A DNA stretch of 64,000 nucleotides from Psilocybe azurescens (taxonomy: Eukaryota; Basidiomycota; Agaricomycetes; Agaricales; Agrocybaceae): contig JAJIRX010000533.1 of assembly GCA_023853785.1 (NCBI GenBank), positions 868,001 through 932,000 of the forward strand, in the 5' to 3' direction. Every line of letters starts with the position of its first letter. Positions within the stretch are counted from its first letter, which is position 1. The notes beneath the pieces are model-generated. The model saw only the letters and a list, made by a program, of their open reading frames with translations, did not search any database and had not been told where the DNA came from. The position numbers and the translations under genes were made by a program. Of this stretch, positions 1 to 9,534 are shown in pieces.

Positions 1-102
1 ATGTTGACTTTACTAATTATATGCGTATCCTAGCTGATCTTCTCTGTATTCAAAACTCTGACAGACCAGCAGGTCACTGTGGAGCTCAAAATGATCTCTC
101 AA

Positions 103-237
103 TCACTGGTGTTCTGAAATCGGTTGACCAGTAGGCTCATAAACATTGCCTGTCCCGGGAATCAATACTGATCTGCGAGCTATAGGTTTCTCAATATCCG
201 ACTCGATAATATCAAAGTTGCAGATGAGACCAGGCAT
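103..237 (-). CDS. Possible 3'-terminal exon of an unrecognised gene
   Basis: On the minus strand an open stretch of about 44 codons runs from an ATG at 237 to a TGA at 103. Its composition looks coding, with the segments GLICNFDIIESDIEKP and SVLIPGTGNVYEPTG. The reading frame stays largely open upstream to about 410, broken by stops that could lie in introns. I could not join exons confidently. No family was recognised. The gene, if real, is tail-to-tail distant from nothing visible on its left (only 102 bp remain) and is tandem with the WD40 gene on its right. Confidence 0.3.
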   Translation of the reverse strand: MPGLICNFDIIESDIEKPIARRSVLIPGTGNVYEPTGQPISEHQ

Positions 238-803
238 CCTCATATGGTGCGATAACTTGGGAATGCGTTACAACCAAGGCATTCTAATCAGTTTATCGTG
301 CATAGATGGCAGTGAAGAACTGCTTTATCCGCGGGTCGGTCGTTCGATATGTACAGCTGCCGTCGGAACACGTCGATACCCAACTTCTGGAAGACGCGAC
401 GCGTAGAGGTAAGATTTGTGGCTTCTAAATATCTTCGGATGCAATAACTCGTTGCACTATTTGCAGAGGCTTTGAACCAGAATAAACGACAATAAACGAC
501 GATATATCACTTTCATTTCTTTATCGCAAATTGTACACTATATTCACTTCACGACGGATGTTCTATCTGCTCGAGCCGCTTTCGAAATCGACATCGTGAA
601 TCGCAATCGCAAAGTTTGAAGGGTGTGCATGGAATAGGTTTATGGTGTGATGTGGGAACAAATCTCTTTTAGCGATTCACTGGCTTTCAACAACATCTAA
701 AAATAGTCTTTCTATTCCCAGTCGTGTGCGCAAGGAGCACGACGCGACTATGCCAAGTGGCGCAGCAATGACACCAGCCATATCCCCAGAATACTGTCCG
801 TGG

Positions 804-2029
804 CTAAATATTGTCCGGGTACCTCCAAACTTTGACGGTACCATCTGCGCTTGCTGTGATCATTTCCCCTGCTTCTGTTGGGTGATGTTCTGTCCATGTA
901 ATAAGCTTTGAATGGACCTTAGGCGGAGGATTTGGTTGCATTATCTTGGCCTACGGATGGGACAAAATCGCATGTTAACTCTGGGCGAGATGTTGACGGC
1001 ACCACTTACATCAACTAAATCCCAAGCCCAAATCTGACCCTTCTCATCGCCGCATATTACAGTCGCTTCTGCGTGCCCGAAGCAAGCGCGACAACGATAG
1101 GCTTCGTTTACATGGCCTGTGAAATCATTAAGCATCTTGCCGGTGGAACAGTCCATAAGGCGTATGTGATTATCGAGAGTGGCTACTAGGTATGTCTGAT
1201 TGTCTTGAGTCGGAACCACTGAGGTTACAGGATCTAGTAAGAAATTTGAGAGGAGTCGTGCAATCAGACGTGATACGTTTGCAGCTCACGTCCTATAAAA
1301 TCGGAACGAAGCTCTCCCATGCGAAGGTCGTATGTGCGAACATGCCCATCTACTGAGCCAGTAATAATGAAAGTTGGACCGACGTGAATTGTCTGAACGG
1401 CATCACGGGCTTCTTCAAGAACCTGGATGGCTTGCCTCGACTGAGCTCTTGTCGTTTAATTATTACCAAGATCCTCTGGCGTCGGAGAAGAGGCATATGG
1501 GGACGAACCTAAGATCCCATAATCTTACAGTCGAATCAAACGATCCTGGTACACATATCAACGAAATGGGCAAAGATACATGAGCAAAATGCACTAACCG
1601 CTTGCGACAACACTGGCATCTTCGTTGAATTCCACCACATTTATCTTCCCCATATGTCCTGCGAGGCGTCTTGTCGTCACGCCTGCCGCGACATCCCACA
1701 AAAACACAGAGCGATCACCGCCGGATGATGCAAATTTGGCGTTATCCTGCGATCTTTTCGAATTTCAGAACACATTCCCAGACCACACTGCATGGGATGA
1801 AGTATACATACACTGTAATAGAGAGTATCTCATACCCATGAGCAGTAAAAGCTTTTATTTCTGTTCCCGAGTTGGCATTCCATAGCCGAATGGCTCTGTC
1901 TTGACCCCCAGTAAGAATGTAGTTTGCAGTTCCTTTGGAGTAGCGAGCGATGTTGACCGCTCCCTTGTGGCTTTCTAAAACGGTGTGCAAGTTTCGTGCT
2001 AGAGGTTTCGGCCCACGAGAAGGGGCCAT
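804..2029 (-). CDS. WD40-repeat scaffold protein, WDR83/MORG1 type
   Basis: WD40 beta-propeller protein of the WDR83 (MORG1) family, which in other eukaryotes scaffolds MAP-kinase modules and associates with the spliceosome. The minus-strand reading starts at the ATG at 2029; an in-frame ATG at 2047 is also possible. At least five exons can be joined in frame. They contain WD motifs such as TGGQDRAIRLWNANSG, SSGGDRSVFLWD, FDSTVRLWDLR and SADGTVKVWRYP, then a stop at 804. Signature segments match the family order: HKGAVN near the N-terminus, VLEEARDAVQTIHVG and TYDLRMGELRSDFIG in the middle, ITWTEHHPTEAGEM near the end. Length is about 310-320 aa, normal for WDR83. One internal intron needs a weak GTTCGT donor. 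The gene is divergent from the F-box gene, with 168 bp between start codons. Family assignment is from remembered motifs; the precise function in this fungus is inferred. Confidence 0.85.
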
Positions 2030-2197
2030 GGTGGCTGAACTGTGCACGTTGGAGTCAAGAGTAGATAGGCAAGTGACGGCAGGCGGCCCGTTGCTATCAG
2101 GGAGTCATTGTAACTTTTACTTGGCAAGCTCTCTCATCTTTTCACTCGGACTCTACACTTTCCAGGTTCTCCATTTACTGGTTTGGCCACTTTTACT
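2030..2197. promoter_or_regulatory. Shared divergent promoter region
   Basis: 168 bp separate the start codons of the WD40 gene (leftward) and the F-box gene (rightward). The interval contains pyrimidine-rich stretches near 2130-2185 on the plus strand, typical of fungal core promoters. No TATA box or defined factor site was identified. Assignment rests on position only. Confidence 0.4.
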
Positions 2198-4003
2198 ATG
2201 ACAAAACGTAACCTTTCACCAGCACCATTACCACCCGCGAAGCGCCCCATACTTTAGACAGAACTAAGCATTACCCGAGCCAGGTTCTCAGTTTCGAGAA
2301 CTCCTTGTACGACGAACTTATCCTCTGCATCTTCTCGCATCTGTCCTGGATAGATCTCTGCATGACTCAGTCCACCAGTAAGAACTGGGCTCGACTTGCA
2401 GGAGATAACGAACTTTGGAGAGAGCAATACCTGAAAGTCTATGGTAGAACCCGTCTGCGAGGTGCAAGAGGTTTCATAGGCCGTTTAGATGGTCGAGAGG
2501 TGAAACCTCTGCCTGGGCGAGCTATGGCGGATCCCAATCACTACAGAGACTGGAAATGGATGTTTCGTATAAGTTCGAATTGGAGGAACGGTTAGTTGGC
2601 GCGCCTTCACTTCATTAACTTGGGCTATTAGTTATAGCTAACTGTATCTTCCAGGTCGTTGCCTCGTGGAGAATTCTTCACCGAATGTGTCTGGGTACAC
2701 AAACGACCCTCCAAAGATATATCCAGAGGGAACCCATGAGCAAACGCACATTATCTTAGCAGGCGCTCTGACTATTTTTGCTTCATCAGAACCAACATCT
2801 CATCCTGCAGTGATCATAAGTAGCCAGTCCACTTCTCGTTATGTTCTTCCCTACTACGATAATTCGTCCCAACGTATGTCTACTTGTATCACCGCATTGG
2901 CCCTGGACCAATCACCTCCTACAACTGGACACCTGTCTCTTGCGTGTTTTCTTTCAACTGGGGAATTCTCCGTGTTTGAATTTAACCCTTCGTCACTTTC
3001 CCATGCCATATCAAGGAAGTGCATTTACCAACCTGCTCGAAGAACAGCAAGGACGATGAACATCGTGCAAGCGGCATACTATCACCCACTTCTTGTCACT
3101 GTTTCCAGCATTTTCTCTCTCTCTATTTATGACTTGTCATCAGGATCGGTTCGCCACACACAAACACTCAGCACTTTCACATCCTATCCACCCGTCTCCC
3201 TTGTCCTATCGTCGCCATCTACAGGAATTTTTAAGCTCGTTATCACATATTCGGTTCCTGTCTATCCTAGACATTGGTCCATTGGTGCTACGGAGCTCAT
3301 GATTTCCAACAACTCGGAAAGTGCTGCTTCCAACAGTAGCTCAAGTTCAGCTGTATTTTCCTCGCCTTCATTTCGTGAGGATTATAAATATCCCTTAACC
3401 TTGACCATGTCTGTCATAACAAGTCGAACCATTCGTGCTTTCGATGTGCCTTCGAGTTGGGTTAATGATAGCACTCTTCGTGCGATGCGAGAGCAATGGG
3501 GCCGCAAGCTTCTGAACGTTGCCGATGCTCAAACGGACGGGAAATGGGTAGTTCTGGCCCCAGGGACAAGTGTCTACCCTATTTATGGACATCAACGCCT
3601 TACATCGTCTTTGACTCCCTCTTCAATAGATTCGTCATCATCGTCTTCTTCCTCCGCGCTGCATTCTCCGACGAGCCTACAGCTTTACAGGCTGGTTCTT
3701 CCCGTTCAGTCCAACTCCATCGCAGCATCTCCCCCGAAATTAAATTTCGTTCGCACATTGCACGGTCAGACCAGCCCCGTGTCGTCACTCGCTCTTGCAG
3801 ATGGACGATGTGTCAGTCTTGGACAGAATGGAAGTATCTGGGTTTGGGATCTGGAAGGAGGTACCGGTGCAGAGGTTGCTTCAGCTGATGAGGCAGCAGC
3901 GCAACCGATGCTGCCGCTGACCAAAGGAACAGTGTCATTTGATGATAGGCGTATTGTCACTGCTCATAGAGGAAAGCTCGTTGTCCGAAGGTTTGATATC
4001 TAG
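2198..4003 (+). CDS. F-box protein with C-terminal WD40-like propeller (apparent 1-bp frameshift near start)
   Basis: Likely substrate receptor of an SCF ubiquitin ligase. An F-box-like segment lies near residues 35-80 (LYDELILCIFSHLSWIDLC, then NWARLAGDNELWREQYL). It is followed by a conserved block with GRTRLRGARGFIGR and DWKWMFRISSNWR, then about 440 residues of propeller-like sequence with a WD-like motif near the C-terminus (GQNGSIWVWDLEGG). One intron (about 2593-2655, phase 1) joins the two large exons. The start is a problem. The ATG at 2198 gives MTKRNLSPAPLPPAKRP, a plausible N-terminus, but hits TAG 19 codons in. The F-box lies in another frame with no upstream ATG. One extra C in the C-run at 2245-2248 would join the two frames. 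I infer an assembly error; a real loss of function is possible. Ser-rich low-complexity tracts occur near residues 330-350 and 460-475. Confidence 0.75.
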
Positions 4004-5131
4004 GAGGCTCGCGAGACCTATTTTCCTTCTGCATAGTCATGGGACCCTCTGTACATCTCCATGACATTTATTTGGTGCGTTATTCCTCTTATCTTTGTTG
4101 CTCAATGTCCGGTTTCCTCATCTTTATTTTAGGTTACACATGTTTTTCTTGTATTCTTATGTATTGATATACTCGTATTACGAAACGATAACCCCTCGAG
4201 GCGTCCTGCTCCTCCGAAAACTTGTCACCAGATCCATATGCACCTCAAGACTAAGATGCTTTCGTTAATGTTCCAAGTCATTGTAATGCATCATTCTACT
4301 CGCTATATGCCGAAAAAAACTGTTATCAAATTCATGAAACTCTCTTGACGCAGTCGATGGTCGGCTCTTCTCCCGTTTCATCTGTTTTGGGTACAATGTC
4401 CTGTTAATGTTCTTCTGCTTTCCACTGGTTCCACAGCCGATTATCAAGCCTCGACAATCTATTATTTTCTCGTAATCGGCGCTCGGATGTAAAAGTCACC
4501 CAGGTTGCCAAATTCATAGCCTTTACGCCTGTGATCGAAGGTGGGCCTTTTAATTATGCAAAAGCTCTTAAAAAGTGCACTTCCGTTCAGATTTCACTCA
4601 GGGACGCCCAAAGTACCCGATTGTCTACGATTGGATTCATGGTGTCAAGATCCGTCGGACAGAGTATACGAGATGCTTGCGTCATTTTTTGTATTCGTTT
4701 TTTTATCCTTCGTTGTCGGATATCCTTCAGAGGCAGGAAAATAGGACGGGCCGAGTGGTATTTTCAGTGAGCCTCATTCGTTTCTATCTGCGGTTAGTTT
4801 AACCATGATCAGAATATAATGTCATATAATGTCCGGGGACATGAGTTACGAAGAGATCTATTATCTCAAAGGCTATCCGACTCGAGGCGGAAGGAGCCGT
4901 TAGTGGAGTCTTTATGTGCGTAAAGGGACACCCTCATGAAGAGGCACGTTTGTTTTCTGCTATATAGCAATGCTTGGTGTAACAAGGTCTAACCAGGAGA
5001 ACATCCACCTCTTCAGCATCCGGTTGCGAGGACTTCACGACACATACATACAGTCAAGGCTACTCTCGATATTTTTTCTAATCTTCTGCGGCGTCATAGA
5101 ACCTATTCAACCCCCGGCTGATCGTTGCCCA
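4004..5131. other. Intergenic region without a supported gene
   Basis: 1.1 kb between the F-box stop and the velvet start. Three overlapping short frames are open around 4530-4800, but none shows family motifs or consistent splicing. The right part presumably holds the velvet promoter and 5' leader. I see no RNA gene or repeat. Confidence 0.5.
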
Positions 5132-6535
5132 ATGGCATCAGGATTGAATCCACATCACCGCCAGACCGCTGGAACTGATCAGACAAGGATCGGCCTTGAA
5201 GCGCCCAATATTGGGGATCCAATGACGTTTGCTATGGGCCAATTTGCAGGGCGCACGATACGAGTAGAGCTAGAGGAACTTCAAAAGGCTGAATCGGGGA
5301 GGAAGTGGGTGTTCCAGTTCACATTTTGAGTCGCTCTCTTTTTATAACCGTTTGACGGTCTATAGATATGCCAAAGTTGATCGGCGACCATTGGACCCTC
5401 CGCCTGCGGTGCTTCTACGTTTATTTGAGACAGATCCGCAGCCTCGAAATTGGGAAAGAGAGCTGTTGTACGAGTGAATTTAACACATCGCATTATAGCT
5501 TCTTCAGCACATATTGACTCTACCTTTTCACAGGGATGTGCTGAATGTGGGGCTAATGTGCACCGTTGATTTATTCCCGGTTCCAGAATCTTTTACGATG
5601 CTAGCTCTGCAGCTTCGCAATCTCCAGAGCCGTCGTCTTCGTCACACGATCTTGATTCTAGTGGGAGACACCATCTATATCAACCGTTAACGTACTTCCC
5701 ATTACATCCTTACATGAGCATGGAAGCCAGCGGCAGTAGTCAGACGCCCGTGATGCCGTTCCAAATACCGCGCCGACAGCCCATGCTGGCCAATGTGCAC
5801 TCGTCCGACCCACCCACCGATGTCGCGTTCCGCATTGGAAACCACCTCGTCACCGAGTCGTCCAAACTTACGCCCGCCCTTGTCGGCGAGAAATTCGCGG
5901 AGCCGACTCTTGTGGACTATAAGGGAAGAAAATGTCTTGTCTTCGTTTTTGGGGTAAGTCACCTACCCTTTACCTTGCCTTTACCTTTCTTCTTGTCCGA
6001 TCGGCCCATGCAAGGGCGGCGATCAAAATGAAAGAAGAGAGAACGAGGAAAACGTTTTTGATATTTCGCCTGTTACTATTACTACTGGTGTCATTTCGGT
6101 TTCTGCCCTTGGCGAGAGACTTCTCATATCCGATATTTTGGTTTTGGATTTTTAGACGACGTGGGTAAATTTTTTTGAAGCTGATTATTTTTCTTCTTTC
6201 TCTTTGCTGGTGATAGGACCTGGCCGTGCGAAGGGAGGGGTATTTATACTGCGCTACAGAGCGTTCGATATATTCTCGGGCATAAATGGGAGTCCGCATT
6301 CTCCTGTGCTTGCGGAGCTTTATGGGGGCCCCTTTAAGGTTTATTCGACACGCGAATTTCCAGGGTTGGAGCCGTCCACAGACCTGACCAAGGTGCGATC
6401 TTTGCCTGCTTTGCGAATACGTCAAACTCAGATACGCCTCATTTTTTCTTTTAGAACTTGTCGAAATACGGCGTTCGGGTGACGTTAAGAGATGCAGAAC
6501 GCAAGTCGAAGAAACGCAATAAATCAGATGAGTAA
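5132..6535 (+). CDS. Velvet-domain transcription regulator (two apparent 1-bp frameshifts)
   Basis: Velvet family protein; velvet factors are fungal nuclear regulators that link development and secondary metabolism and bind DNA through an NF-kB-like fold. The start ATG at 5132 precedes MASGLNPHHRQTAG. Velvet-domain segments follow: GRTIRVELEELQKAESGRK, then after an intron YAKVDRRPLDPPPAVLLRLF, then VLNVGLMCTVDLFP, and after a Ser-rich insertion KGRKCLVFVFG, DLAVRREG, FILRYRAFDIFSG and YGGPFKVYSTREFPGL. The stop is at 6533-6535. Introns were placed at about 5307-5368, within 5474-5540, 5952-6216 and 6394-6456. The insertion splits the domain, as also happens in VelB-type proteins, but I cannot assign VeA, VelB or VosA. 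Two frame changes are needed: near the CCC at 5576-5578 and in the GGGG at 6237-6240. Each is fixed by one added base, so I favour sequencing error. The domain call is firm. Confidence 0.85.
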
Positions 6536-6900
6536 GCAAGGAATTCTGGAATAATCTCCTTGGGTATCGCGGTCCTGTTGATATCTAACTCCTCCTTGTT
6601 TTTGGCCTTTTGCTATCGTCCCAATATCATCCTTTACATTTCAATTCAATTGTTTGGATTTGGTTCGGATGTACTGCCCGTACTACCGGTGGCTTTCAAT
6701 TTCGCGGTCTTTCAATTAAAATGACTTAGCATTACACGTGATCGTGGCGTTGTATGACCACAGTTACCAAGGCGCGTCATAAAAGAGGTGCCTATCACTC
6801 CGTAACTCGACACTCAGTGCACCTTTAAACTGCGCAGTCTCGGGTGTCTGCCGTTATACGCGCTCCCTAGAAGAACCGCATTGGTGTATCATTAAGCCGG

Positions 6901-7454
6901 ATGCCGCAACAGCCCGAGAGCGCAGCTCGCATAAGAATATGTAAGGTCGACGGAACCATGGTGGACAAGAAAATTCGCGTCGCAGGGCGGTACGAGAATG
7001 CACGTCTTCTAAATGATTTATTTCTTGAATTGACCTGCAATGCGACAGAGTAATTGCCTACAACTCTCACACGGGGCTAGCCGTTCTACTTGATGGCAAG
7101 TTCGGGCTGCTCGTTGACACAGACCTTTCCTTGGACGAAGAGTCTAGTGATTGGGCCACCGAACGCCTGGCCACCGTGGTGACGATGGGACATCTGGAAC
7201 GCTCTGAGGTTGGTATAGCCGCGTGATTTTTTCGATCGCAGCTGTGTAATGGCTTCTGACATCCTGCGACGCAATTCTCCCAGCAGCCTCTTGCAGTGCC
7301 GCTGATGCCTGCCCATGTACCTCCAGTAGCTATAAATCGAGAACTTGTACTGCGGGCTATATTGATAGTTCGTTCTCCGGATCTGGATTTGAAGCTGTGG
7401 AACAGCGTGCTTGAGGAGGAAGAGGAATATCAAGAATCAAAAGTCAAACACTGA
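6901..7454 (+). CDS. Small OB-fold-like protein, possibly TEN1 of the CST telomere complex
   Basis: Three exons (6901-6989, 7049-7212, 7297-7454) join in perfect phase to a 136-aa protein, although no single long open frame marks the locus. The N-terminal half has an OB-fold-like pattern (DGTMVDKKIRVAGRVIAY, TGLAVLLDGKFGLLVDTDL). The C-terminal half has LVLRAILIVRSPDLDLKLW and an acidic helix EEEEEYQE. Length, the central OB pattern and the C-terminal helix resemble small TEN1 proteins, which with STN1 and CTC1-like partners protect telomere ends. RPA3 or another short OB protein is the main alternative. The splice structure is well supported: GT-AG introns of 59 and 84 bp, with total coding length divisible by three. 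The functional name is only an inference. Confidence 0.55.
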
Positions 7455-8146
7455 TTAGCCTCGTGGTCTTCGTTAGCGCATTGCAGTTGCGGTAGATGGG
7501 AACTGATATGATGGATTGACCAGCACGAGGCAGAAGGGGATGCACAACGAAAAAGAGGTCCTAGAGAAAGGGTAAAGCCATTATAGCCAATATATAGCAA
7601 CTCTTTGAACGACGCCGCCAAGTGACTCGACCACTGCTAGAAAGCAATTTGAAAATAGAATCACTAAAGTGGCCGGTCGGTTATTTAGATCAAGGATTAG
7701 ATTACAAGTTGGCGGGGGTGCCAAGGGATCTGTGATCAAAAACAATAGCGAGCTCTGGGGTGTGAGTAGTCTACAACTTGTCCTTTGTGGCGACGACAGA
7801 CATGGACAATGGAAACGAGTAGGCAACGGTTGGACAAAGAGTCGAGAGAGAAACAGCAATTCCCACGGTATCGGTGTACGAAAGGAGGTAGATGATTTCA
7901 GCCCATCCCGAAACGGAAATTGCGCCTGTCGAGCACTTGGCCTCGCTTTGACAGAGACTCCCTCTTTATTAACACCCCCGTCCGCTACTCTTCCTCGCTG
8001 CTGCTCTCCCTCTCATTCACAGCCCAATACATTTATCTCTCTCCATTTTCTCGTCCATTGAGGTCCTCTGCAGCTCCAGCTCTCAAACCTGCCCGGCGAA
8101 CACCCAGTACACACCTCCACAGCACCTGAGAACCCAGGGTTGCGCA
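7455..8146. promoter_or_regulatory. Upstream region of the 8.1 kb gene
   Basis: No supported gene. The stretch 7965-8130 is strongly pyrimidine-rich on the plus strand (CTCTCC and TTCCTCGC-type runs) and ends 17 bp before the ATG at 8147, as expected for a fungal core promoter and 5' leader. Short open frames in both strands here lack coding character. Confidence 0.4.
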
Positions 8147-9534
8147 ATGGACATTTCAGCTCGCTCATCCAGCATGGACTCTGACGATACATGGCAGTCT
8201 AGATGGTCATATTCCACATCTGATGCCCGTTCAGAACCTATCCCAGTCGACAGACCCTCTCGCCAGATCTCCCCGCCATCGACACCCAGTCCGCCGCTTC
8301 AATCAGCACATCCCCAACCTACGGAGATCGAACCAGGTGTTTGGTTGAAAAACGGGAATACTCTCTACGCCTCCAACTGGCCTCCAGTACAGGAGTATCT
8401 CAACGAGGTTCGAGAGCAGCGGTACTTGGTTGATCCTCCCAGTGAGATCATCTTCGCTCTGGCCGCCCTCGATGTCCTCAAAACCCTCAGCGACCCTGCC
8501 CATTGGATTTTCTTCTCTGACGCAAAACGCAAAGACACTTTGAGAGACGTAAACAAGATAGCGTGTACGTTAGTTGTTTCGCTCGATATTGGTGCTGTGC
8601 TAACGTTGTGCCATTTCCCTCTCTTTTAGTACATCAGCCGCGCCTCATTAAGCCGTCATTCCCGTGGCTTGGAATTACAGAGATAAAACATACTCTCAAG
8701 CCTTCCCAGCTCAAATTCGAATATACTCACTTCCGACGCCAATGGTACCCTATAGAAGGCGTTGTAGTCGAATCTAAGAAGAGGGCTTTGCGAAGCAATG
8801 GGGATGTACCGGAAGTTCCAACGGCAGAAGATTACTTTAATCTTCTGAAGCCAGAGGAGATCCCTCGAAAGAAATCTGCGAAAAAGAAGGCGAAATCGAA
8901 GTCGACTGATTTACCGATTGAAGGGCCATCCCACCCCGTTGCAGAGCGATCATCACCGACCACTCCTCCAGTGGAGGATGTTTTACCTGTGGCAGAACAG
9001 ATAACAGAGGACTCCGCTTACGTTTCCCCGCCTCGATTGAGCACTCGGATGCGCCGAAAGGTCACCCCGACATCACGCTCTCCTCGCATTGTCTCGATTC
9101 CGACAGATACAGAATCTTCAACTATCACTCCCAGTCCCGCTGGTCCGTCATCAAATTCGGTCTCCTCGCCGACACTGTCTGTATCATCTTCATCTTCATC
9201 CCATTCTCGATCGACTTCACAGTCGTCGATAAAAACAGTCGTCGAAAGCACACGCTCTGTGTCTGTCCTCTCCAGTGACACCATTGTCGAGACATCGCCG
9301 TCGAGAAAACGGAAGTCCGACGATGAACTGGAGAAGGTGGATGAAGAGATTGAGCAGGAAGAATGCGTTACGAACGGGACGGAGCGAATGGTCACTCGGG
9401 GCCGGACGTCGAAGAAAGCCCGCTCGGTCGATATCGAGAAAGATTCCATTTCTTCACGGATGAGCACCCCAGGATTTGAGACAGTTGTCAAACCTGGGGC
9501 GCGTAGATTGAGAGCGAAGAAGGCTAGGGTGTAA
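8147..9534 (+). CDS. Unknown Ser/Thr-rich protein with basic tail
   Basis: Two exons, 8147-8562 and 8630-9534, join with phase 1 across a GT-AG intron of about 67 bp to give about 440 aa. The N-terminal 40-160 region looks folded (GVWLKNGNTLYASNWPPVQE, PSEIIFALAALDVLKTLSDP, HQPRLIKPSFPWLGITEIKH, FRRQWYPIEGVVVESKKR). The rest is low complexity: a lysine-rich patch (RKKSAKKKAKSKS), a long Ser/Thr/Pro tract, then a basic cluster near SPSRKRKSDDE and RGRTSKKARS and the tail RRLRAKKARV. These look like nuclear localisation signals, so a nuclear protein is plausible. No known domain was recognised. The frame is intact. It is preceded by a CT-rich promoter and followed by a long gene-free interval. 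Confidence 0.75.

Noticed and set aside
9018..9491. 157-codon minus-strand frame opposite the Ser-rich protein
   Set aside because: Antisense shadow of Ser codons; the sense gene has a clean splice and stop.
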